Of a stretch of 64,000 nucleotides of DNA, positions 1 to 8,401 are shown one piece after another. Where the stretch lies: NCBI GenBank assembly GCA_902800395.1, contig CADCEC010000003.1, positions 62,001 to 126,000 of the forward strand, in the 5' to 3' direction. Origin of the DNA: an uncultured Bacteroidota bacterium. GTDB taxonomy: Bacteria; Bacteroidota; Bacteroidia; Bacteroidales; P3. Under the pieces are notes generated by a model that saw only the letters and a list, made by a program, of their open reading frames with translations, ran no database searches and was not told where the DNA came from. A program made the position numbers and the translations under genes. The first letter of the stretch is position 1, and every line of letters begins with the position of its first letter.

Positions 1-51
1 TGGCGCGACAGGAAGAAAACAAAAACAAATAAAATATTGTATCTATAATAT

Positions 52-657
52 ATGAGACGACTGATTTTCGCGACGAACAACAAGCATAAAGTCGAGGAGG
101 TTCGTGCCGCCCTGGGCGGTATGGTGGAGGTGATTACGCTGGCGGAAGCCGGACTCCACGGCGAGATTCCCGAGACTGCCGACACCCTCCAGGGCAACGC
201 CCTGCAAAAGGCTGAGTGGGTGATTGAACAGTTAAAAGTGAAAAGTGAAAAGTTAAGAGTGGATGGGGTGTTTGCAGACGATACGGGACTGGAGGTGGAG
301 GCTTTGGATGGCGCTCCGGGCGTCTATTCTGCGAGATATGCCGGTGAACATTGCTCTTTTGACGACAATATCGACAAATTGCTCGCCGCACTCGATGGCA
401 AGGAGAACCGCAAAGCCGACTTCCGCACGGTCATCTGCTTGATAGAGAACGGCGAAGTGAGGTATTTCGAGGGGCGTGTAGATGGGCAGATTCTGACGGA
501 GAGGCATACCAATGGCGAGGGTTTTGGTTACGACCCCGTCTTTATGCCGGACCGCTTTGCGGTGAGCTTTGCCGAGATGCCGCTGGAGGTCAAGAACTCC
601 ATCAGCCACCGCGGCCTCGCCGTAAAAAAACTCAAGGAGTACCTCTTCAACTATTAA
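52..657 (+). CDS. rdgB: RdgB/HAM1 non-canonical purine NTP pyrophosphatase
   Basis: House-cleaning enzyme that hydrolyses dITP, XTP and related non-canonical purine triphosphates to monophosphates in the cytoplasm. The protein (201 aa) begins with the family signature TNNKHK (residues 8-13), has FADDTGLEV and APGVYSARYAG in the middle, GFGYDPVF near residue 158 and the terminal SHRG motif near 183, so all family blocks are present. Between residues about 59 and 71 it carries EQLKVKSEKLRV, encoded by a low-complexity heptamer run (about 226-266) that also occurs between genes in this window; this looks like an in-frame insertion before the FADDTG block. The DUF151 gene follows after 26 bp and may be co-transcribed. 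Confidence 0.96.
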   Translation: MRRLIFATNNKHKVEEVRAALGGMVEVITLAEAGLHGEIPETADTLQGNALQKAEWVIEQLKVKSEKLRVDGVFADDTGLEVEALDGAPGVYSARYAGEHCSFDDNIDKLLAALDGKENRKADFRTVICLIENGEVRYFEGRVDGQILTERHTNGEGFGYDPVFMPDRFAVSFAEMPLEVKNSISHRGLAVKKLKEYLFNY

Positions 658-683
658 CTATTATCTATTAACTTTTAACTACC

Positions 684-1232
684 ATGAAGCGGGTTTTTCC
701 ATTGACAATACAGAGCGGCATGTCGCAGAGCGGCAGCTATATTCTGATGCTTTGCGAACCTGAGAGCGGCGTGCAGGTACCCATCTTCATCGGTGCCCAT
801 GAGGCCCAGGGCATCCTGCTGGCCAAAGAGGAGGTGAAGACGCGCCGTCCCATGACCCACGAGCTAATGATGAAGGTGATGGAGGAATACGGGCTGACGC
901 TGAAAGAGGTGAGCATCGACCGCGTCAGCGAGGGCATCTTTTATGCCACACTCCACATGACTGACGGCTTCAACAGCCGGACCTTCGACAGCCGTTCCTC
1001 CGACGCCATCACACTGGCGCTGCTCTCCGACTGTCCCATCATGATGGCAGAGAGCGTGATTGAGGAGACAGGAGTGCAATTGGAGGGAGTGGAAAGTGAA
1101 AAATTAAAAGTGAAAAGTGAAAACTCCATCGAGGAGTTGGAGGAGGAACTGAAGCGCTGCGAGGAGAGCGAGGAGTACGAGCGAGCAGCAGAGATACAGA
1201 AGAGAATAGAGCAGATAAAGGTTTTTCGCTAG
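684..1232 (+). CDS. DUF151/bifunctional nuclease-family protein with C-terminal UVR motif
   Basis: The N-terminal ~130 residues match the DUF151 (BFN) family: LPIFIG-like VPIFIGAHEAQ, ILLAKEEVKTRRPMTHEL, and SSDAITLAL. The C-terminal ~35 residues (IEELEEELKRCEESEEYERA, then AEIQKRIEQIK) form a UvrB/UvrC-type UVR helical hairpin, a pairing common in Bacteroidetes. DUF151 proteins have been described as nucleases in plants; the bacterial role is not firmly established. The linker between the two domains (about residues 135-149, nt 1088-1128) is VESEKLKVKSENS, encoded by the same heptamer repeats as the insertion in the upstream rdgB, suggesting that the linker was created or lengthened by the repeat. 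Confidence 0.9.
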   Translation: MKRVFPLTIQSGMSQSGSYILMLCEPESGVQVPIFIGAHEAQGILLAKEEVKTRRPMTHELMMKVMEEYGLTLKEVSIDRVSEGIFYATLHMTDGFNSRTFDSRSSDAITLALLSDCPIMMAESVIEETGVQLEGVESEKLKVKSENSIEELEEELKRCEESEEYERAAEIQKRIEQIKVFR

Positions 1233-1259
1233 ATTAAATTTAATTCAACGGTGCTCAAG

Positions 1260-1327
1260 GCCTGCAAAGCAGGCAGAAAGGTTAACGTTTAACGGTTAAA
1301 GTTTAAAGTTTAAAGTTTAAAGTTTAG
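1260..1327. repeat. Hairpin plus GTTTAAA heptamer array
   Basis: A short inverted repeat (GCCTGC, AAA, GCAGGC at 1260-1274) is followed by about six imperfect copies of GTTTAAA (1281-1327) that end a few bases before the purine phosphorylase start. The array belongs to the dispersed oligomer family of this window. The hairpin has no U-tract, so termination is uncertain. Confidence 0.7.
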
Positions 1328-1331
1328 GGGT

Positions 1332-2150
1332 ATGAAATACGATGAGACTGCAGATTATTTGAAGGATCGCATCTTGGCAGCAGGGAAAGCACTTCCGGAG
1401 ACGGTGATTGTACTGGGCAGCGGACTGGGTAAGTTGGCCGACAGCATCGAAAAGCCGCTGGTGATTCCCTACGGTGAGATACCGGGTTTCAAGGTCTCCA
1501 CGGCCGTGGGACACAAAGGCAACTTGATAGTGGGCACCCTCGGGGGGAAGAACGTCATGGCGATGCAGGGACGCTTCCACTACTATGAAGGGTATACCAT
1601 GGAGGAGGTGACGTTCCCGATAAGGGTGTTTGCGAAGATGGGGGTGAAGACACTACTGGTGAGCAACGCTGCGGGGGCGGTGAATCCCGACTTCCGTGTG
1701 GGCGACCTTATGGTCATCACCGACCATATCAACTTCATGCCCAACCCTTTGGTGGGTCCCAATAAAGAAGAATTCGGACCACGGTTTCCTGATATGACGG
1801 AACCCTACAGCTTGCGCCTGCGCGAGATAGCACAGCGCGAGGCCACGAAACTGGGCATCACGCTGAGAGAGGGTATCTATGTAGCCGGCACTGGCCCCAC
1901 CTACGAGACGAGAGCGGAATACCGGATGTACCGCATCATAGGTGGCGATGCCTGCGGAATGTCGACGGTGCCCGAGGTCATCGTGGCACGCCACTGCGGC
2001 ATAGAGGTGTTCGGCATGAGCGTAATTACGAACCAGTCGGCCGACCTCGGCAACGGGGTGGTGAACGACGGCGACGACGTGGTGCGTGCTGCCGACCAAG
2101 CCGCAGACCGCATGACCCTACTCTTCACAAAATTAATACTCAACTCCTAA
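1332..2150 (+). CDS. punA: Purine nucleoside phosphorylase (class I, trimeric type)
   Basis: Phosphorolysis of inosine and guanosine to the free base and ribose-1-phosphate (purine salvage, cytoplasm). The 272-aa length is usual. Visible motifs: phosphate-binding GSGLG (residues 28-32), a GHKGNL loop with the conserved His near 60, QGRFHYYEG near 80, VSNAAGAVN near 112, the purine-site segment GPTYETRAEY near 190 and ACGMSTVPEVI near 215, and the base-contacting TNQSADL near 236. ATG at 1332 directly follows the heptamer array; no Shine-Dalgarno is seen. The downstream gene is preceded by another repeat array rather than a clear terminator. Confidence 0.96.
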   Translation: MKYDETADYLKDRILAAGKALPETVIVLGSGLGKLADSIEKPLVIPYGEIPGFKVSTAVGHKGNLIVGTLGGKNVMAMQGRFHYYEGYTMEEVTFPIRVFAKMGVKTLLVSNAAGAVNPDFRVGDLMVITDHINFMPNPLVGPNKEEFGPRFPDMTEPYSLRLREIAQREATKLGITLREGIYVAGTGPTYETRAEYRMYRIIGGDACGMSTVPEVIVARHCGIEVFGMSVITNQSADLGNGVVNDGDDVVRAADQAADRMTLLFTKLILNS

Positions 2151-2236
2151 CTATTATCTATTATCTATTAACTATTATCTATTATCTGTTATCTATTATC
2201 TATTATCTATTATCTATTAACTATTATCTATCTATT
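2148..2236. repeat. CTATTATCTATTA decamer array
   Basis: About nine imperfect copies of TATTATCTAT-type units fill the whole interval between the purine phosphorylase and the transporter gene. Same general class as the other low-complexity arrays here, but with a different unit sequence. Confidence 0.85.
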
Positions 2237-2243
2237 ATCTCCC

Positions 2244-3128
2244 ATGCAACGCATCCGACCATACGTACTACCTATCGCCATTGTGCTGGGGTTATTACTA
2301 CACAAGTGGTGCGCGATGTTCTCGTTCCTCGTGCCGTTCATCATCTTCGCCATCCTGTTGTTGACCTTCACAGCAGTGGACCTGCGGAAACTGCGGCTGA
2401 CGATGCTGGACTTCTGGCTGATGCTATTCCAGGTGGTGGTGAGCACGGGGTGCTACGGACTGATTACACTCTTCGGTGGTAGTCATATCGTGGCCGAAGG
2501 AGTGCTGATAGGAGTGCTCTGTCCCGTAGCCTCATCGGTGGCGGTGGTGGCCTGCCTACTGGGTGCCAACCGCGAGACGGTGACGACCTACACCATTGTG
2601 GGCAATCTGATGGTGGCGGTGGTGGCACCGGTGGTTTTCAGTCTCATCGGCGACCACCCGGAACTAGACATTACCGACAGCATGATGCTGATGTTCACCA
2701 AGATTGGCTCCACGCTAGCGCTCCCCTTCTTCTTGGCGGCACTGATGCAGTTCATGCTGCCGAAAGCCAACGCCTTCCTGGCTCGCTACAATGGCTGGGG
2801 CTTCTACCTCTGGGCGCTGGCACTGCTGTTCACCCTCGGACAGACGATAGATTACATCTTCCTCAACGGCGAGGGTAACTGGGGCAGCATCGCCTGGCTG
2901 GGCGGCCTCTCGCTGCTGTTCTGCGTGGTGCAGTTCAGCACAGGCCGATGGTTGGGGAAACGCTATGGAGACATCATCGGGGGCGGACAGCTGCTGGGAC
3001 AGAAAAACTCCGCCATGGGCATCTGGATGGCCAACACCTTCCTCTCGCCCCTCTCCTCTGTCTTCCTGGCCTTCTACAGCATCTACCAGAACGTCTGGAA
3101 CGCATACCAGTTAAGAGTTAAAAGTTAA
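2244..3128 (+). CDS. Bile acid:sodium symporter (BASS/SBF) family transporter
   Basis: An integral inner-membrane protein of 294 aa with about nine hydrophobic segments. The C-terminal block GGGQLLGQKNSAMGIWMANT and FLSPLSSV, and the central CPVASSVAVVACLLGANRE, match the SBF/BASS fold, in which these discontinuous helices form the sodium and substrate sites. The substrate (organic anion, for example a bile acid or keto acid) cannot be read from sequence. The last six residues (QLRVKS) are encoded by the start of the AGTTAAGAGTTAAA repeat at 3111-3148, so the repeat supplies the stop codon and the C-terminus. Confidence 0.85.
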   Translation: MQRIRPYVLPIAIVLGLLLHKWCAMFSFLVPFIIFAILLLTFTAVDLRKLRLTMLDFWLMLFQVVVSTGCYGLITLFGGSHIVAEGVLIGVLCPVASSVAVVACLLGANRETVTTYTIVGNLMVAVVAPVVFSLIGDHPELDITDSMMLMFTKIGSTLALPFFLAALMQFMLPKANAFLARYNGWGFYLWALALLFTLGQTIDYIFLNGEGNWGSIAWLGGLSLLFCVVQFSTGRWLGKRYGDIIGGGQLLGQKNSAMGIWMANTFLSPLSSVFLAFYSIYQNVWNAYQLRVKS

Positions 3129-3148
3129 GAGTTAAAAGTTAAGAGTTA
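3111..3148. repeat. AGTTAAA/AGTTAAG heptamer array
   Basis: Five copies of AGTTAAR separate the BASS transporter from the HAD phosphatase. The array overlaps the 3' end of the transporter gene and ends at the ATG of the next gene. Confidence 0.85.
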
Positions 3149-3913
3149 ATGATTAAGGCTGCTTTTTTTGATATTGACGGGACCTTGTTGAGCTTCACCA
3201 CCCATCGCGTGTCGAAAGGCACGGTGCGGGCGTTCGAAAAACTGCATCAGGCAGGCGTACGGACCTTCCTCTCCACCGGTCGGCCCGAGGTACTCATCCC
3301 CCAGATGCCAGTGAGTTTCGAGGGTATGATTACTATGAATGGAGGTCTCGTTTTTACGTCCGATAAAGTATTGCTGAGCAATCCCGTCCCCGACGCTGAG
3401 CTGCAGCGGTGGCTCGACCTCGCCAAGGAGCGTCACCTCTGCACGATGATATTCACCCGCGACAATATGTTCCTCACCCAGCCCAACGAGATAGGCCTTA
3501 AGCTGCGCAACCAGCTGGAGTTCGAGATGCCGCCGGTGGTGGATATCGACCGCATGCGCACAGAGACTGCCTATCAGATTATCGCCATCATGCCCGGCGA
3601 GATGGACGCCGAGGTCGCCACCCTCCTGCCCCACTGCCGTCTGCCGCGCTGGCATCCTTACTTCACCGATATCGTGGCCCGCGACAACAGCAAGGCCCTC
3701 GGCATGGAGGCCATCTGCCACCATTTCGGCATCCGTCAGGAGGAGACCCTCGCTTTCGGCGACGGTGCCAACGATATCGAGATGCTCGAGTGGGCCGGTA
3801 TCGGCATCGCTATGGGAAATGCCGACGACAAGGTGAAAGCCCACGCCGACCGCGTGACGACGGATGTCGACGATGAAGGCATCGAAAACGCCATAAACCA
3901 ACTATTACAATGA
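3149..3913 (+). CDS. HAD-superfamily Cof-type phosphatase
   Basis: Cytoplasmic haloacid-dehalogenase-like hydrolase, subfamily IIB (Cof-type). Motif I is FFDIDGTLL with nucleophile and acid D8/D10, motif II is FLSTGRP near residue 41, and motif III/IV is FGDGANDIEMLEWAGIGIAM near residues 209-228, with a C2 cap domain between. 254 aa is normal length. Members dephosphorylate sugar phosphates, flavin or PLP precursors; substrate is not predictable. The last codons overlap the next gene (ATGA at 3910), so the two are translationally coupled. Confidence 0.92.
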   Translation: MIKAAFFDIDGTLLSFTTHRVSKGTVRAFEKLHQAGVRTFLSTGRPEVLIPQMPVSFEGMITMNGGLVFTSDKVLLSNPVPDAELQRWLDLAKERHLCTMIFTRDNMFLTQPNEIGLKLRNQLEFEMPPVVDIDRMRTETAYQIIAIMPGEMDAEVATLLPHCRLPRWHPYFTDIVARDNSKALGMEAICHHFGIRQEETLAFGDGANDIEMLEWAGIGIAMGNADDKVKAHADRVTTDVDDEGIENAINQLLQ

Positions 3914-4140
3914 CAAAGTCAATAATGTCCCAAAACCTCGAAGCGGAACTCGCAGAAACCCTCCGCCTGCTGGACAGCTATCAGGACCTCTCCGTCGACC
4001 AGGAGGACGACGACGCTTTCGTGGCCCGCGGAAACGGCTTCTGCGACCGCAAATACAGCGACGACTTCCTCCAGATGCGCATAGCACAACTCACCGCCCG
4101 CGCCGCAGAAATCAAGAAGAATTTGAAAATTGAAAATTAA
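3910..4140 (+). CDS. Small hypothetical acidic protein (76 aa)
   Basis: Overlaps the HAD gene by 4 bp (ATGA), which supports translation. An alternative ATG lies six codons in (MSQNLEAEL). The sequence is acidic and predicted helical at both ends (LEAELAETLRLLDSYQDL; LQMRIAQLTARAAEIKKN), with DQEDDDAFVARGNGFCDRKY between. I do not recognise a family. The C-terminus NLKIEN comes from a AATTGAAAATTG repeat at 4122-4140, so the stop codon is again repeat-derived. Confidence 0.7.
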   Translation: MTKSIMSQNLEAELAETLRLLDSYQDLSVDQEDDDAFVARGNGFCDRKYSDDFLQMRIAQLTARAAEIKKNLKIEN

Positions 4141-4158
4141 TAACGCGCCAGCTTATCT

Positions 4159-4212
4159 TTAAACGTTAAACTTTAAACGTTAAACTTTAAACTTTAAACT
4201 TTAAACGTTATA
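4159..4212. repeat. TTTAAACGTTAAAC array
   Basis: Seven imperfect TAAACTT/TAAACGT heptamers occupy the gap before cls. Same family as the 1281-1327 array but in opposite orientation. Confidence 0.8.
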
Positions 4213-4214
4213 AA

Positions 4215-5630
4215 ATGCTATATCGGCTTGTAGTTTTATTGCTCGTCATTGTCTCGGTCATCATCGTCATCTCCGAGAACCGGAAGCCCTACCTCTCCGT
4301 CTTCTGGATCATGTTCATCGTGCTAATTCCGGGTCTCGGCATCGCCTTCTATTACCTGCTGGGCAAGGACTACCGCGGTCGCCGCACCATCAAGACCGAC
4401 GAGCGTATGCACCTCGACATGCTGCGCAACCAGGCCGTCGGAGACGCCGTCCTCACCCGCCCCCACTCCGACAAATACCAGAAGCTGGCCGACATGATGC
4501 ACAAGGCCAACGACACCCCCCTCCTCGACGGCAACGAAGTGCGCATCTTCACCGATTTCACCCCCATGTTCGAGGCCATGCTCGACGATATCGCCTCCGC
4601 CAAGAGTTTCATCCACATTCAGTTCTATATCGTCGAGAACGACGAGGTGGGACAGCAGCTCAGCGACCTACTCATCCGCAAGGCCGCCGAGGGCGTCGAC
4701 GTACGCCTGATATACGACAGCTGCGCCAACCTCTTCGTCCACAGCGGCTACTACGACCGCATGCGAAAGAACGGCGTCAAGGTGAAGTCGTTCCAGAAAT
4801 TCCTTCCCGCCCTCTTCAACCGCGAGGTGAACTGCCGCACCCACCGCAAAATCGTCGTCATCGACGGCCAGACAGGCTACACCGGCGGCATGAATATCGC
4901 CCGCCGCTACCGCGACGGAATCAACCACGGCGCCTGGCGCGACACACAACTGCGCATCATCGGCCCCGCCGTCAGCCAGCTCGAGGTCTCCTTCCTCTCC
5001 GATTGGCGTTTCTGCACCAAAGAGCTCCTCGATGACCCCCGCTTCTTCCCCACTCAAACAATCACGCAATCAGGAAATAACGCAATCGTACAGATAGTCA
5101 CCTCCGGTCCCATGGACGAGTGGAACACCGTGATGCAAGGCATGGTTCAGGCGATGGCGCAAAGCCGCCACTACCTCTACCTCCAGACCCCCTACTTCAC
5201 GCCGCCGCATCCCGTGCTGCTAGCCATCCGCAACGCCGCCCTCGCCGGTGTCGACGTGAGGCTGATGGTTCCCGCCGCCTCTGACCGTGGCGCCATCACA
5301 CGCCTCGCCTCGCAGTCCTACTTCCGCGACCTGCTGCCCGCCGGCGTGAAGATATACCTCTACACCAACGGCTTCCTGCATGCTAAAACCATCGTCTGCG
5401 ACGACGACTTCACCACCATAGGCTCCACCAACCTTGACCCCCGCAGCCTGGAGCAGAACTTCGAGGTCAACGCCTTCATCTACGACAACGACACCGCCAT
5501 GCGTCAGCGCGACATCTTCATCGACGACCAGCAGCACTGCACGCTCGTCGACCCCGACCTCTGGCAGCAACGCCCCCGCCTGCAGAAGTTCCTCGAATCC
5601 TCCGCCCGCATCCTCACCCCGATATTATAA
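4215..5630 (+). CDS. cls: Cardiolipin synthase (PLD superfamily)
   Basis: Membrane phospholipase-D-type transferase that condenses phosphatidylglycerol into cardiolipin. The N-terminus has two membrane segments (MLYRLVVLLLVIVSVIIVIS and FWIMFIVLIPGLGIAFYYLL). Two HKD motifs are intact: HRKIVVIDGQTGYTGG near residue 210 and HAKTIVCDDDFTTIGSTN near 390. The length, 471 aa, is typical. Between the two catalytic halves, TQTITQSGNNAIVQ (nt about 5055-5095) is encoded by ACTCAAACAATCACGCAATC, one copy of the dispersed octamer element also found in the AlkD-like and NRPS genes. Confidence 0.94.
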   Translation: MLYRLVVLLLVIVSVIIVISENRKPYLSVFWIMFIVLIPGLGIAFYYLLGKDYRGRRTIKTDERMHLDMLRNQAVGDAVLTRPHSDKYQKLADMMHKANDTPLLDGNEVRIFTDFTPMFEAMLDDIASAKSFIHIQFYIVENDEVGQQLSDLLIRKAAEGVDVRLIYDSCANLFVHSGYYDRMRKNGVKVKSFQKFLPALFNREVNCRTHRKIVVIDGQTGYTGGMNIARRYRDGINHGAWRDTQLRIIGPAVSQLEVSFLSDWRFCTKELLDDPRFFPTQTITQSGNNAIVQIVTSGPMDEWNTVMQGMVQAMAQSRHYLYLQTPYFTPPHPVLLAIRNAALAGVDVRLMVPAASDRGAITRLASQSYFRDLLPAGVKIYLYTNGFLHAKTIVCDDDFTTIGSTNLDPRSLEQNFEVNAFIYDNDTAMRQRDIFIDDQQHCTLVDPDLWQQRPRLQKFLESSARILTPIL

Positions 5631-5652
5631 CCTTACCATTACCCTATGAAAG

Positions 5653-5688
5653 CCTAACCAACTCCTACCATGGTAGGAGTTGGTTAGG
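5653..5688. terminator. Perfect 36-bp palindrome between convergent genes
   Basis: The left arm CCTAACCAACTCCTACCA is followed immediately by its exact reverse complement, with no loop or mismatch. It lies between the 3' ends of cls and the barrel gene on the opposite strand, so a bidirectional terminator or transcript-end hairpin is likely, although there is no T-tract. Confidence 0.6.
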
Positions 5689-5715
5689 GGATGGATAGGT
5701 CTTTATACGGTGTTT

Positions 5716-6999
5716 TTATCTACCGCCAATGGACCAGATAAGGCCGAACTTCACAGGGTAGATATCTTGGAAATCAGACTTGAAGAGCTTCTGAGTGGAC
5801 ATCTGGACATAGAGGCCGAAGGAGCCATAGAAAAGCGACAGGCGGGCATCAAGGACAAAGGGGTTGATCTGCTTGCCGACCTCCTTGTCTTTAACAGTGA
5901 GTTCGATGTCCTTGGAATCGTATTTCTGTTCGAGGTATGACCAGACGTTAATGCCGGGGAGGGCAGTGAGGCGGATGCACAGGTCGTCATATTTCCAGGG
6001 TTCGAAGCTGAAAGTGATGGGGACGGTGATGGCGAGGGTGTTGAAGTACGAGTCCCAGTTGTTGGGATCGGGAGTGCCGGTGGTGATGGTGGCGCTGGTA
6101 GGATAGGTTGCAGAGGGAGTCTGGAAACCTGTGGGGGTGGCCACAACCTGATGTTCGCGGAAGTGGTAGGTGTTTCCCTCGATACCGAGGCCGGCATAGA
6201 GTCCGAAGTGGGGGGTGTTGACGAGGGGATAGTCAAGGGAGAAACCCACATTGAGGAAAGAATAGGTCACCTCAGCGTCACCGTCGATATTGCCGAAGGG
6301 TGTGTCACCCCAGTTGTTAAAGCCCCAAGACCAGTTGGCTTCGAAGTCGCGACTAGCCTTGTTCTTTACTCTTTTTAAATGAAAAGGCAAGGACGTTGCA
6401 CGGATAACCTCTTCCCCTATAACGAGTTTTCCGTTATCGAAAACGGTTAGCTGGGCGCTCCGGTCTACAGTGCTGTCCTTTGCAGGCTTGTGATCAACGG
6501 CGGGCACTTCGATGCAGGCATTGTCGACAACCTCGAAGTTATAGGCATTGACCGACAGCGGCAACTCGCTATGAATTCGTGAGTTGTCCTGAGCCTTAAG
6601 AATCACATAGCCCGCGTTGAGGGTGCCGGCGAGGGTCTCGTTGAACTCGACTTTCGCATTGTCTTCTGTAGTGATGACGAGCTGCTGGTCGCCGAAGTTG
6701 AAAGCGCCGCTGAAGAGGATGGAGGCACCGTCTTCTGCGGTGAAGCTGATGATACGATCGGCGGGATTAAGGCGGAGCACGGCGGAGGTGTTGCCTTCCA
6801 TGGACATGACGCCGTTGGAAATTTGGGCAACAGCCAGATTGTTGCTGACCTCGAGCTGGGTCTTGTCACCCGGATAGACTTTCAACGTCACATTGTCCTC
6901 GACGGAAATGGTGTGGACGCCCGTGACGGGTTGCACATGGATTTGCGCTGTGGCGGCGGAGCCAAACAATAAAGTGAAAAGCAAAAATCTTGTTTTCAT
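5716..6999 (-). CDS. Secreted GIN-like head plus outer-membrane beta-barrel protein
   Basis: Signal peptide MKTRFLLFTLLFGSAATAQ. Residues about 20-190 are beta-rich repeats with alternating polar residues (VTLKVYPGDKTQLEVSNNLA, FEVVDNACIEV), resembling the GIN/DUF2807 autotransporter-adhesin head. Residues about 230-427 look like an outer-membrane barrel (alternating aromatic strands such as NVGFSLDYPLV and FGLYAGLGIEG) and end in KFGLIWSIGGR. It lies immediately downstream of an anti-sigma gene on the same strand, so the ECF unit may control it. No specific function is assigned. Confidence 0.75.
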   Translation of the reverse strand: MKTRFLLFTLLFGSAATAQIHVQPVTGVHTISVEDNVTLKVYPGDKTQLEVSNNLAVAQISNGVMSMEGNTSAVLRLNPADRIISFTAEDGASILFSGAFNFGDQQLVITTEDNAKVEFNETLAGTLNAGYVILKAQDNSRIHSELPLSVNAYNFEVVDNACIEVPAVDHKPAKDSTVDRSAQLTVFDNGKLVIGEEVIRATSLPFHLKRVKNKASRDFEANWSWGFNNWGDTPFGNIDGDAEVTYSFLNVGFSLDYPLVNTPHFGLYAGLGIEGNTYHFREHQVVATPTGFQTPSATYPTSATITTGTPDPNNWDSYFNTLAITVPITFSFEPWKYDDLCIRLTALPGINVWSYLEQKYDSKDIELTVKDKEVGKQINPFVLDARLSLFYGSFGLYVQMSTQKLFKSDFQDIYPVKFGLIWSIGGR

Positions 7000-7022
7000 G
7001 ATATAAAGGATTTAAAGGTTAA

Positions 7023-7742
7023 TTATCGTGATGCTATCAGAACTGCCTTGCGAGGTGAGATATTGTGGCGGATAAATTTGGCCACAGGGGTGTCTTCGAC
7101 CCACTCGGAGGCAATGTCGCGGAGTCGCGGGCGGGAATCATCGTAGACGATAAGGGTGTTGGTGTAGACGGTGTCGGGAGCAGGAGTGTAGACGATGATG
7201 GAGGTGGAAGGGACAAACGAGGGAGTGGTGTCGACAGCGGGGATTGAATCGATAGCGGGGATAACAGGAATAGAATCGACCGAGGCAATAGAGGGGAGCG
7301 TGTCTTCGAGGAGGGCGGCGGGGCTAGTTGCTCTAGTCTCTCTAGATTCTCTAATTGCTCTAGGGGTTCTAGTTGCTCTAGAGTTTCTAGTTTCTTGAGG
7401 GGGCTGGGCCGCGGCTATCACCAGCGGCTCCTGGGGTTCAAGCTGTCCCATGGTGCCCATGCGGAGGGCGGGCACCATCAGTGCCAGCACCACGGCAGCG
7501 GCGGCGCTCCAGCGGAGGAGGGCCGGCCAGAGGGGCTCTGTGGACTGCTGTGGAACAGCAGCATACCGGACTGTCTCGTCGCGCTCCAGACGCGGGGCCT
7601 CGCTGTAGAGGGCCAGCTCCTCGGCGGCCTCTGGGTGGTCGGCGAGCCAGGCCTCCACGGTCTCGCGCTCGACAGCGGTGAGCTCGTCTTCGGCATAGCG
7701 CAGGAGCCACAGCTCGTAGTTATTGTTATCTATTGTTGTCAT
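7023..7742 (-). CDS. Anti-sigma-factor-like single-pass membrane protein
   Basis: Begins with an acidic helical domain (ELWLLRYAEDELTAVERETV, EAWLADHPEAAEELALY) typical of Bacteroidetes anti-sigma proteins without a zinc finger, followed by one membrane helix (LLRWSAAAAVVLALMVPALR near residue 80) and a periplasmic tail. Its start overlaps the end of the ECF sigma gene by 17 bp, the usual arrangement. The tail residues after the helix (QETRNSRATRTPRAIRESRE) are encoded by an imperfect CTAGTTGCTCTAG-type run (about 7326-7398), an in-frame low-complexity insertion. The barrel gene follows within 23 bp. Confidence 0.8.
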   Translation of the reverse strand: MTTIDNNNYELWLLRYAEDELTAVERETVEAWLADHPEAAEELALYSEAPRLERDETVRYAAVPQQSTEPLWPALLRWSAAAAVVLALMVPALRMGTMGQLEPQEPLVIAAAQPPQETRNSRATRTPRAIRESRETRATSPAALLEDTLPSIASVDSIPVIPAIDSIPAVDTTPSFVPSTSIIVYTPAPDTVYTNTLIVYDDSRPRLRDIASEWVEDTPVAKFIRHNISPRKAVLIASR

Positions 7743-8220
7743 ATCCCAATTGTTTCAATTGTTTTCTCATATTTACCCGGGCTCGGAAAAGGTAGACCTG
7801 CACCTGGGAGTCGCTGAGCGAGAGGGTCTCCCCTATCTCGGCGTAGCTGTAGCCCTCGACATCGCGCAGTTGCAGGATGGCGCGCTGCACCTCGGGCAGC
7901 GACTGGAGGCTGTGCTCGATGGCCTCACGGAGGTCGAAGCGTTCGTCGGGCTGCTGCACCTTCTCCGTCACCGTTTGTTCCGCATGCATCTGCACTACCT
8001 TGCTGTGGCGGAGGGCCATCATCAGACTGCGGTAGGCGGCACTGAGGAGGTAGCTCTTACCCTTGGCCTGCGGCACCTCGTCGCGGTGACTCCAGAGGGA
8101 GGCCAGTGCCTCCTGCACGGCATCCTCACAGTCGGGCCGACTCGGACAGCAGCGCATCGCGAAGCGCATCGCATCGTCGGCCCACAGGCGCACACCCTTG
8201 TTATATTCCTTGGCAGTCAA
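7726..8220 (-). CDS. ECF-type RNA polymerase sigma factor (sigma-70 family)
   Basis: 164 aa with region 2 (DAMRFAMRCCPSRPDCEDAV, QEALASLWSHRDEV) and region 4 (LQSLPEVQRAILQLRDVEGY, SYAEIGETLSLSDSQVQVYL) in order. Expected to redirect core polymerase to envelope-type promoters and to be held by the anti-sigma protein encoded just downstream (17-bp overlap). A second ECF unit starts divergently 181 bp away, and the shared intergenic region has inverted repeats that could bind a regulator. Confidence 0.9.
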   Translation of the reverse strand: MTAKEYNKGVRLWADDAMRFAMRCCPSRPDCEDAVQEALASLWSHRDEVPQAKGKSYLLSAAYRSLMMALRHSKVVQMHAEQTVTEKVQQPDERFDLREAIEHSLQSLPEVQRAILQLRDVEGYSYAEIGETLSLSDSQVQVYLFRARVNMRKQLKQLGYDNNR

Positions 8221-8263
8221 TCAGGCAGTCTTTTTAGTCCCTTTACACATAATAGTTGCGCAA

Positions 8264-8360
8264 AGGGGGTGAAATATTACACCCAAAACGAAAACTTTTC
8301 AAAAAAATTTCACCCCTCATGTAAGATTTGGCCCACCATTTGCGTCTTCTATTATAGAAG
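8264..8360. promoter_or_regulatory. Inverted repeats between divergent sigma genes
   Basis: GGGGTGAAAT (8266-8275) is repeated inverted as ATTTCACCCC (8307-8316), and a second perfect palindrome CTTCTATTATAGAAG lies at 8346-8360. Both sit in the 181-bp gap between two head-to-head ECF genes and are candidates for operators or a shared control region. No canonical TAnnTTTG box is evident on either strand here. Confidence 0.45.
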
Positions 8361-8401
8361 GCGTCTTCTGGAGCGACAGAAACGTCTTGCGGGAAAAACA
8401 G

